Of a DNA stretch of 59,065 bases, positions 26,842 to 33,971 are shown piece by piece. A program made the position numbers and the translations under genes. Position 1 is the stretch's first letter; every line of letters starts with the position of its first letter. The stretch covers positions 1 to 59,065 of the forward strand of contig CALVCQ010000010.1 of the NCBI GenBank assembly GCA_944326115.1. The letters are read 5' to 3'. The DNA comes from Candidatus Gastranaerophilales bacterium. GTDB lineage: Bacteria > Cyanobacteriota > Vampirovibrionia > Gastranaerophilales > Gastranaerophilaceae. A model generated the notes under the pieces. It did not search any database and was not told the DNA's origin. It worked only from the letters and a program-made list of their open reading frames with translations.

Positions 26842-27772
26842 CCCTCAATTTTGCCGATCTGGATGGAGGGTTCTCCTTAATTTCTAATTCTGATGCCGTT
26901 ATTGGCTTTTTGTTAATCAATTCAAGCATTGGAGGCTTGCAATGACAAACCGGCTCATTCGGCTTGCAGCGGCATTTTGACGCATAATACTTGAAACACT
27001 GTTTAACAAGTCTGTCCTCTAAAGAGTGAAAACTTATTATACTAATTATAGCATCAACAGATAATAAAGTAAGCACTTCATTTAAAGTATTTTTAATATT
27101 TTGTAATTCATGGTTCACTTCTATCCGGATTGCTTGAAATGTGCGGGTTGCGGGGTGAATTCTTTCACCGGTTTTTGGTACTGCATTTTTTATTATTAGT
27201 GCCAATTCTCCCGTCGTTTCTATATTTTTAAGTTTACGATAATTTACAATATTTTTTACAATTCTTTTTGTAAATCTTTCTTCACCGTATTCACTTATTA
27301 TACGAATAAGTTCTTCTTGTGGGTACCCGTTTATTACGTCATAAGCGCTAAAGCCGGAGTCTCTGTCAAAACGCATATCAAGCGGAGCATCTTTCATAAA
27401 ACTGAAACCCCGTTCCTGTTTCGTCAGTTGATGATAGGATGCGCCAAGGTCAAAAACAATTCCCCCGGTAATTTGTTTTATACCTAAATTTTGTAAAACT
27501 TTTTTAATATTGGAGTAAGACTCCTTAACTATTGTTAAGTTTTTGTAATTTTCAAGTCTCTTTTTTGATGCATTTATTGCGTCTTCGTCTATATCAAAGG
27601 CAATTAGTTTTCCGTCAGGCTGAATTCTTTGTAAAATCAGCTCGCTGTGTCCTCCGCCGCCAAGAGTTGCATCCACATAAATTTTTCCCGGTTTACAATC
27701 CAGCATATCAACGGCTTCATTAGCCATTACAGTGTAGTGCTCAAATTCAGGAGTTTTAAATCTGCTTTCCAT
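26789..27772 (-). CDS. rsmH: 16S rRNA m4C1402 methyltransferase
   Basis: A 327-residue RsmH (MraW). It methylates N4 of C1402 in the decoding centre of 16S rRNA. The SAM-binding DATLGGGGHSELIL is at residues about 33-46, then FDLGASYHQLTKQERGFSF, and the C-terminal RTFQAIRIEVNHEL and IISFHSLEDRLVK signatures. A Cys-rich insert (ASKCRCKPNEPVCHCKPP) sits near residue 270 and could bind metal. It heads the remnant of the division cluster (rsmH, ftsL-like), with mraZ missing upstream in this window. Confidence 0.96.
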   Translation of the reverse strand: MESRFKTPEFEHYTVMANEAVDMLDCKPGKIYVDATLGGGGHSELILQRIQPDGKLIAFDIDEDAINASKKRLENYKNLTIVKESYSNIKKVLQNLGIKQITGGIVFDLGASYHQLTKQERGFSFMKDAPLDMRFDRDSGFSAYDVINGYPQEELIRIISEYGEERFTKRIVKNIVNYRKLKNIETTGELALIIKNAVPKTGERIHPATRTFQAIRIEVNHELQNIKNTLNEVLTLLSVDAIISIISFHSLEDRLVKQCFKYYASKCRCKPNEPVCHCKPPMLELINKKPITASELEIKENPPSRSAKLRGAKKIASWENEIDKTCN

Positions 27773-27995
27773 TACTATATTTTATATTAAATAAGAAATT
27801 ATATTCATATTTTCAATGATATTAGCAGTGTTAAAATAATCAACTTAATAAATATTTACAAATGTCTGAAAATCAATGATACTGTCTAATAGCATAGCAT
27901 TGCGTGGCGGAATGTCAGTCGTCTAAAGTTTTTTGCGCTCTTTTCGATATATACCTCGTAAGCGTTAATTTTTTATAGAAAGGTATGGTGTACGT

Positions 27996-29522
27996 ATGTC
28001 GTTTTTTAACAGAAGAATCGATGTGAATGAAGGCGGAAAATGTGATGCAACAAAAGTTTCTGATTCCGGTTTGAGTCAGGAGGAGCTTGCTGCTTTAGAT
28101 AAAAAACAGCGAAAAGCAATAGATATTTTTAACAAAGATAGTGATAAAAATTTAAGCAAAGAGGAACTTTCCGCAGCCTTATCAATGTATTCAGAATTTG
28201 CAGGTGAGGATGGAATCCTTACAAATAAAGATTTCAAAGCCATGGCAAAGGCAATGGGCGGTGATGTTTCCTGGAAAGACTTAAGGACAGCTTTGACATC
28301 TATGATAGGATTGATGAAACAAAAAGATGATCTTGTAGATGTAAATACTTCAATTGTATCTTCATCTAATATAGATATAGATGAACTTTCTCTTGATAAT
28401 GATCTTGATGATATAGTTGGTCATTTAAATACATTTGTTCCGGTAAAATCAGCCGAAGTAAAGGTTAATAATCTTAATTCTGCTGATGTTAACCCTATCG
28501 GTGAGCTAAACAAGTTTGTACCTGATGAGCAGTCAATATCTGACGGAGAAAAAGGAATCAGTCTTGATAACATTGTTGTCATCGGTGATGTCAGCAAAAA
28601 CAGAGAAGAAAAGATAATTTCAAGAACTTACACTGATCCTTCAACCGGTGAACAATTGAAATTTAATTATATTTATGATGAAAAAGGTCGTAAAACAAAC
28701 GTAAAATTAAGTAACGGACAAAGTATTGACTACACATACGCAGGTTCATCCAATAATATTGTTTCGCAAATACTTAAGGATGTAAATGGAAATGCAATAA
28801 GTACAACAAAATATAATTATGACAAAGCAGGAAATTTTGTTAGTCGTGAAACCTCTTTTGCAGACGGCTCAGAATCGCAGATTGTTTATGCTGATGATAT
28901 ACTTGCCAATACAAAGGTTCTCTCGGATATTAATGTAGCTAAAAATTATACAGATTCGACAGAACAGGTGGGATTAGTTTTGTCAGCAGATTTAACTACT
29001 TTGAATACCGGTGTAACAGAAAATCATCAATACACTTACGATTCACAGGGGAGAAAGTCTATTGTAAACGTCAGTGACGGTTCGTTGATATCCTATAAGT
29101 ATGTCGGTGATACAAAAAATATAGCAGAATGTATTCAAAAAGACGCACAAGGTAATATTATACAAATACAGCAATTTGAGTATAATGATTCAGGACAAAA
29201 AATTAAAGATATACAAAAGGATGCCAGTGGTAATGTCCTTAGCACCCATGAGTTCTGTTATGCGGATGACGGTACTAACTCAAGAATATCCAGAGATTCA
29301 GACGGTAATGTTTTTCAGATTGACAGATATCAAACACAGGCTGATGGAAGCCAAAAAGTTACTACCGTAAATATTGAGAATAACAAGGTGCTTTTTGCTA
29401 CCGAGGAAACAATAGATAGTAAAGGTAATTCAGTAGATTTGGCACAAATACAGGTAACAGGAAATAATCCCAATGAATTTATTGCAGCTTTGGGAATAGT
29501 CCTGCCTGACAATTGGACATAG
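27996..29522 (+). CDS. EF-hand plus YD-repeat-like protein
   Basis: A 508-residue protein of no named family. The N-terminal 90 residues contain an EF-hand-type calcium loop (NKDSDKNLSKEE, residues about 46-57) and a weaker second one (GEDGILTNKDF). From about residue 205 to 470 there are irregular YD/RHS-like repeats of the form YDxxGxKxxxxxxxGxxxxYxY (examples: YDEKGRKTNVKLSNGQ, YDKAGNFVSRETSFADG, YDSQGRKSIVNVSDG, YNDSGQKIKDIQKDASG). There is no signal peptide or membrane helix, and no RHS-core signature or toxin tip. Such repeats usually form extended beta shells on exported proteins. Transcribed alone and followed by a strong terminator. Confidence 0.65.
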   Translation: MSFFNRRIDVNEGGKCDATKVSDSGLSQEELAALDKKQRKAIDIFNKDSDKNLSKEELSAALSMYSEFAGEDGILTNKDFKAMAKAMGGDVSWKDLRTALTSMIGLMKQKDDLVDVNTSIVSSSNIDIDELSLDNDLDDIVGHLNTFVPVKSAEVKVNNLNSADVNPIGELNKFVPDEQSISDGEKGISLDNIVVIGDVSKNREEKIISRTYTDPSTGEQLKFNYIYDEKGRKTNVKLSNGQSIDYTYAGSSNNIVSQILKDVNGNAISTTKYNYDKAGNFVSRETSFADGSESQIVYADDILANTKVLSDINVAKNYTDSTEQVGLVLSADLTTLNTGVTENHQYTYDSQGRKSIVNVSDGSLISYKYVGDTKNIAECIQKDAQGNIIQIQQFEYNDSGQKIKDIQKDASGNVLSTHEFCYADDGTNSRISRDSDGNVFQIDRYQTQADGSQKVTTVNIENNKVLFATEETIDSKGNSVDLAQIQVTGNNPNEFIAALGIVLPDNWT

Positions 29523-29542
29523 AATTGATTTACTAATAATCA

Positions 29543-29581
29543 AAAAAGAGATATCTTTCTAACAGGAAGATATCTCTTTTT
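29543..29581. terminator. Bidirectional terminator
   Basis: A 15-bp perfect stem (AAAAAGAGATATCTT/AAGATATCTCTTTTT) with a 9-base loop, placed between convergent genes so it can serve both. Confidence 0.9.
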
Positions 29582-29605
29582 GTTAACAGTTAAGCTTATG
29601 TTTGC

Positions 29606-32600
29606 TTATTTTACAAGTTCACCGACTGCTTTGAACATAGCCATTCTCTTAGCAGCATCTTTTTCTGCCTGAGAATAAAGTTCTTCAGCATGTTCAGGAT
29701 TTGTCTTGGCGAGCTGTTTGTATCTGCCTTCGCTTCTGATAAAGTCCTGATAGCTTTCTTTAGGATCTTTTGCATCCCAAGTAAACGGCTGCTCATTAGC
29801 GGGGTTGTATCTGTAAAGCGGATAATAACCTGCTTCAACAGCACGTTTTTGTTCAGTTTGGGTTTTACTCATATCGATACCGTGAGCGATACAAGGAGCA
29901 TAAGCAAAGATGATAGAAGGTCCGTTGTATGCTTCAGCTTCCTGGAATGCTTTAAGAGTTTGTGCTCTGTCAGCACCCAATGCAACTGATGCAACATATA
30001 CGTAACCGTAAGACATGCTCATCAAGCCCATGTTTTTCTTGTAAGTCGGTTTACCGCCTGTAGCAAATTTTGCAACAGCACCTGTAGGTGTAGACTTAGA
30101 AGCCTGACCGCCTGTATTAGAGTAAACCTCTGTATCAAGTACGAGGATGTTAACGTTTTTGTTTTGAGCAAGAACGTGGTCAATACCGCCATATCCGATA
30201 TCGTTAGCCCAGCCGTCACCTCCGATAATCCAAACTGATTTGTCTGTAAAGTAATCTTCAAGTTCTCTTACTTTAGCCATATCAGGGCATGGAACATCAG
30301 CGTATTTAGCAAGAACTGCTTTTGCTTTGTTTTGAGCAGCAACTGCTTCTTCTGTTTTTGAGTTATCCCAGTGAGACATTGCTTCATTCAAAGCTTCTTT
30401 AAGGTCAGCAGGAGTTTTTTCATTTTCGAGAACTTTTTCAACATAAGTTTTTAAAGTATCTCTGTTCTGGTCGACTGCCAATCTCATACCAAAGCCGAAT
30501 TCTGCGTTGTCTTCAAACAGTGAGTTAGCCCATGCCGGTCCTCTTCCTTCTTTTGTTTTTGTGTAAGGAATTGTCGGGAAAGTACCTGAGTAGATTGAAG
30601 AACAACCTGTTGCGTTAGCAACAATAGCGTTTTCACCGAACAATTGAGAAACCAGTTTAACATAAGGTGTTTCTCCGCAGCCTGCGCAAGCGCCTGAGAA
30701 TTCAAACAACGGTTTTCTGAGCATTGCACCTTTGATTGTTTTTGTAGTATTTTTGCCCATTACATTGTCAGGTAATTCGTCAAAGAATTTTTCGTTTACG
30801 CATTCGCCTGCAGCTTCTTCTGCTTCTACAGAAGACCATGTGAGAGCCTGTTTTTCAGGATTTTTGTTAGCAGGACACTGGTCAACGCAAACGCCGCAGC
30901 CTGTACAATCTTTGCAGTAAACCTGAACTTTGAAGTGTTCGCCGTTGAGGTTTGGTTTTGCTTCTACTGTGTTGAAAGATTTCGGAGCATTGCCGAGATT
31001 TTCTTTTTCAACAAGTTTAGTTCTGATTGCAGCATGCGGACAAGCAGAAGCACAGATACCGCATTGGATACAAGCTTCTGAATTCCAGTGAGGAACACGA
31101 GGTGCAATAGCACGTTTTTCCAAACAAGATGTGCCTGTCGGGATTACACCGTCATTAGACATTGCTGAAACAGGAATGTCATCGCCTTTTTGTCTCATTG
31201 AAGGTTCGATGATTTTCTTAGCAAAGTCTGATGCGTCATCAGAGATGAATTTAACAGGAGCTGCTGCTTCTACACCGTTCAATGAAGACGGAACAACAAC
31301 TTCTTCGCAAGCATCAACAGCTGCATCAATCAATGCAAGGTTCATGTTTACAACATCGTCGCCTTTTTTCTTAAAGGTTTTCTTAGTCATTTCTCTCATG
31401 CCTTCTAAAGCTTGTTCAAAAGGAATGATGCCTGACACTTTGAAGTAAGCAACCATCATTACTGTGTTTGCACCTTTACCACGCAAGCCCGGTTGTTTTT
31501 CAATAAGAGCTTCTGCATCAATGTTGTAGAATTTGATTTTCTTATTGACAATAGTTTCTTGCATATCTCTTGTTAAATGAGAGAATGCTTCTTCTTTTGA
31601 CCAAGGGCTGTTAAGGAGGAATACACCGCCTTCTTTGATGCCTTTTAACAGGTCATATCTGCCGATATAAGAATGAGCAGAGCAAGAAACAAAGTCCGGT
31701 GCTGTGATTAAGTATGTAGATTTAATCGGTTTGTCGCCGAATCTCAAGTGAGAAACAGTTACACCGAAAGACTTTTTAGAGTCATAAGCAAAGTATGCTT
31801 GAGCATCTTTGTTGGTGTATTGACCGATGATTTTGATTGAGTTTTTGTTAGCACCGACTGTACCGTCAGAACCAAGACCCCAGAACATGCAGTTTGTTGT
31901 TCCGGCAGGTTCTGTAACGATGTGTTCTTCAATTTTTAATGATTTATGAGTTACATCATCTTCGATACCTACTGTAAATCCGTGGAAACCGTTGTTTTCA
32001 AGGTGTTTGTATACAGCAAGAACCATAGAAGGTGTAAATTCTTTTGAAGATAAACCGTAACGGCCGCCGATAACTTTGATATCTTTGTTTTCAAGAGCTG
32101 CTACAACGTCCATATATAAAGGTTCGCCGATAGAACCGGGTTCTTTTGTTCTGTCTAATACGGCAATACGTTTAACAGATGCAGGCAATGCAGCGTTAAA
32201 GCGTTTTGTATCAAACGGTCTGTACAATCTAACTTTAACAAGACCGTATTTTGTACCTCTGTTAGCATTGAGGTATTCGATAGTTTCTTCGATAGCTTCG
32301 CAGCCGGAGCCTATTGCAACAATAACATCAGTTGCATCAGGTGCGCCTACGTAATCGAACGGATGATATTGTCTGCCTGTAACAGCAGCAACTTTATCCA
32401 TGTATTCCTGAACAATGTCAGGTACAGCATCATAGTATTTATTAACTGTTTCTCTGCCCTGGAAGTAAACATCTGTGTTTTGTGCACCGACTTTACATAC
32501 AGGAGCTTCCGGTCTCATACCTCTTTTTTTGAATTCTTCGATATATTTTGGTTCAACAAGTTTTGCAATATCTTCGTAAGAGATTTCTTCAATTTTGTGT

Positions 32601-33139
32601 ACTTCGTGAGAAGTTCTGAATCCGTCAAAGAACTGCAAGAAAGGAACTTTTGCTTTGTAAGTTGAAAGGTGAGCTACAAGAGCCATATCCATTTCTTCCT
32701 GAACAGAGTTAGCAGCAAGCATTGCATAACCTGTGTTTCTGCAGCCCATAACGTCTGTGTGGTCGCCAAAGATTGCGAGTGATTGAGCAGCCAACGCACG
32801 TGCTGATACATGGATTACGTGCGGAAGCATTTCTCCTGCAACTTTGTGCATTACAGGAATCATCAATAATAATCCCTGAGATGCAGTATATGTAGAAGTC
32901 AAAGCACCTGCTGCCAAAGAACCGTGTACAGCACCTGCAGCACCGGCTTCTGATTGCATTTCTGCTACTTTTACTTCTTTGCCCCAGATGTTTTTCTTGT
33001 GTTGTGATGCCCATTCATCAACCCATTCGCCCATTGTTGAGGAAGGAGTGATAGGGTAAATTGCTGATACTTCGCTCAGTGCATACGCAACATGCGCTGC
33101 AGCGTAGTTACCATCAACTGTTATTGTTTTAGCTGGCAT
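29606..33139 (-). CDS. nifJ: Pyruvate:ferredoxin (flavodoxin) oxidoreductase
   Basis: A 1177-residue single-chain PFOR. It oxidises pyruvate to acetyl-CoA and CO2 while reducing ferredoxin, a hallmark of anaerobic metabolism. Order of domains: the N-terminal pyrimidine-binding and transketolase-like halves (ALSEVSAIYPITPSSTMGE), domain III, the two-cluster ferredoxin domain with CIQCGICASACP and CTGCGVCVDQCP near residues 690-760, and a C-terminal TPP-binding domain (GGDGWANDIGYGG, SNTGGQ...KSTP). The ATG at 33139 has AGGAGG upstream. It is monocistronic. No hydrogenase or formate lyase is in the window. Confidence 0.96.
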   Translation of the reverse strand: MPAKTITVDGNYAAAHVAYALSEVSAIYPITPSSTMGEWVDEWASQHKKNIWGKEVKVAEMQSEAGAAGAVHGSLAAGALTSTYTASQGLLLMIPVMHKVAGEMLPHVIHVSARALAAQSLAIFGDHTDVMGCRNTGYAMLAANSVQEEMDMALVAHLSTYKAKVPFLQFFDGFRTSHEVHKIEEISYEDIAKLVEPKYIEEFKKRGMRPEAPVCKVGAQNTDVYFQGRETVNKYYDAVPDIVQEYMDKVAAVTGRQYHPFDYVGAPDATDVIVAIGSGCEAIEETIEYLNANRGTKYGLVKVRLYRPFDTKRFNAALPASVKRIAVLDRTKEPGSIGEPLYMDVVAALENKDIKVIGGRYGLSSKEFTPSMVLAVYKHLENNGFHGFTVGIEDDVTHKSLKIEEHIVTEPAGTTNCMFWGLGSDGTVGANKNSIKIIGQYTNKDAQAYFAYDSKKSFGVTVSHLRFGDKPIKSTYLITAPDFVSCSAHSYIGRYDLLKGIKEGGVFLLNSPWSKEEAFSHLTRDMQETIVNKKIKFYNIDAEALIEKQPGLRGKGANTVMMVAYFKVSGIIPFEQALEGMREMTKKTFKKKGDDVVNMNLALIDAAVDACEEVVVPSSLNGVEAAAPVKFISDDASDFAKKIIEPSMRQKGDDIPVSAMSNDGVIPTGTSCLEKRAIAPRVPHWNSEACIQCGICASACPHAAIRTKLVEKENLGNAPKSFNTVEAKPNLNGEHFKVQVYCKDCTGCGVCVDQCPANKNPEKQALTWSSVEAEEAAGECVNEKFFDELPDNVMGKNTTKTIKGAMLRKPLFEFSGACAGCGETPYVKLVSQLFGENAIVANATGCSSIYSGTFPTIPYTKTKEGRGPAWANSLFEDNAEFGFGMRLAVDQNRDTLKTYVEKVLENEKTPADLKEALNEAMSHWDNSKTEEAVAAQNKAKAVLAKYADVPCPDMAKVRELEDYFTDKSVWIIGGDGWANDIGYGGIDHVLAQNKNVNILVLDTEVYSNTGGQASKSTPTGAVAKFATGGKPTYKKNMGLMSMSYGYVYVASVALGADRAQTLKAFQEAEAYNGPSIIFAYAPCIAHGIDMSKTQTEQKRAVEAGYYPLYRYNPANEQPFTWDAKDPKESYQDFIRSEGRYKQLAKTNPEHAEELYSQAEKDAAKRMAMFKAVGELVK

Positions 33140-33275
33140 AGTTAAAATATCCTCCTTTTCAATACCATAACTCTATTCTAAATTATGCCAACATGGTAAT
33201 ACAAACAGATATTTAATACAAATGATTTTGCCGGTATAAATTGGTAAAATTTTATGAATAAATTTAAGATTAAAT

Positions 33276-33593
33276 TTATTGTGTAAGTAATTTCAATCCT
33301 GTTATTCCGCTCACAATCAAAGCAATACAAAAAAGTCTTAAAGCTGTTGCCGGTTCTTTAAACAGTATTATTCCGCAGATGACGGTGCCGATTGTTCCTA
33401 TACCTGTCCATATTGCATAAGCAGTCCCTAACGGCAGGTTTTTCAGTGCCTGTGCAAGAAAATAAAAACTCAAAATCATACAGACAACTGTCAAAATTGA
33501 AGGTATTATTCTGGAAAATCCATGTGAAAATTTTAGTCCAACAGCCCAGCTGATTTCAAACATTCCTGCAATAATCAAGTATATCCAGTGCAT
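33276..33593 (-). CDS. Small multidrug resistance (SMR) family transporter
   Basis: A 105-residue protein with four membrane helices: WIYLIIAGMFEISWAVGLKFS (with the essential membrane Glu14), IIPSILTVVCMILSFYFLAQAL, AYAIWTGIGTIGTVICGIILF and ALRLFCIALIVSGITGLKLL. This is the EmrE/SugE/Gdx fold; GTAYAIWTGIGT is the family signature. It might export quaternary ammonium compounds or guanidinium. The ribosome-binding site (AAAGGAGG) is strong. The 177-bp structured repeat (copy 1) ends about 25 bases before the start codon and is the only thing upstream, so it may supply the promoter. No guanidine riboswitch was seen. Confidence 0.9.
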   Translation of the reverse strand: MHWIYLIIAGMFEISWAVGLKFSHGFSRIIPSILTVVCMILSFYFLAQALKNLPLGTAYAIWTGIGTIGTVICGIILFKEPATALRLFCIALIVSGITGLKLLTQ

Positions 33594-33617
33594 TGATATA
33601 TCCTCCTTTTTTTATAT
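33594..33617 (-). promoter_or_regulatory. Ribosome-binding site and leader of the SMR gene
   Basis: On the minus strand AAAAAAAGGAGG lies about 6 bases before the ATG at 33593, an excellent Shine-Dalgarno match. Only this short leader separates the gene from the structured repeat. Confidence 0.6.
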
Positions 33618-33794
33618 TTTTCATATTGTCAACTGACTCCGACTACTTGTTGAACCTGTGCAATAAGCAAGTTCAATATTTAACAATAAGTCCGGCACAG
33701 TCAACAAGCGCATGGGGTCACTTCCGTAAAATGCTAGACTCGGCGCCACTCGCACTCCGTGTACCACTCCTACAAGCGAGGTCCCACTCAGACA
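33618..33794 (-). repeat. Structured interspersed repeat, copy 1
   Basis: The reverse complement of 33618-33794 is identical, base for base as far as I can read, to 45351-45527 (177 bases). The sequence starts TGTCTGAGTGGGACCTCGC and ends with AGTTGACAATATG. Within it are a GC-rich left half with helices CTCGC/GCGAG, and a right half with a long stem (CTTGTTGA plus TGTGC paired with GCACA plus TCAACAAG). It lies between the pcrA terminator and the SMR gene. A short apparent coding frame in it is repeated with the element and is not a gene. Confidence 0.92.
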
Positions 33795-33802
33795 ATTTAT
33801 AC

Positions 33803-33840
33803 AAAAGCCCGGGAGATAGTATATTTTCTCCCAGGCTTTT
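33803..33840 (-). terminator. Terminator downstream of pcrA
   Basis: AAAAGCC-C-GGGAGA pairs with TCTCCC-A-GGCTTTT (13 bp with one mismatch) and gives a T-run on the minus strand. It ends 8 bases before the structured repeat begins. Confidence 0.8.
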
Positions 33841-33971
33841 ATCCTTCCGTGTCCACAAATTTGTGCGTTTTCTCTCGGTCCGGACCAAAAATAATTTTTG
33901 CGGAACCCTAGAAAACTCAGTTTATTAAATTTTTGAAAATCTTATCACAAATTTTGGGTTTAGTAAAACAG

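Noticed and set aside
33594-33794. Guanidine-type riboswitch in front of the SMR transporter
   Set aside because: The upstream sequence is the interspersed repeat, identical to a copy not linked to any transporter, and no guanidine aptamer core was recognised.
33593-33928. A reading frame across the structured repeat, whose peptide recurs at 45337-45549 on the other strand
   Set aside because: The identical peptide is a by-product of the 177-bp repeat; the flanking parts of the two frames differ, no ribosome-binding site is present, and the diverged third copy does not keep the frame.
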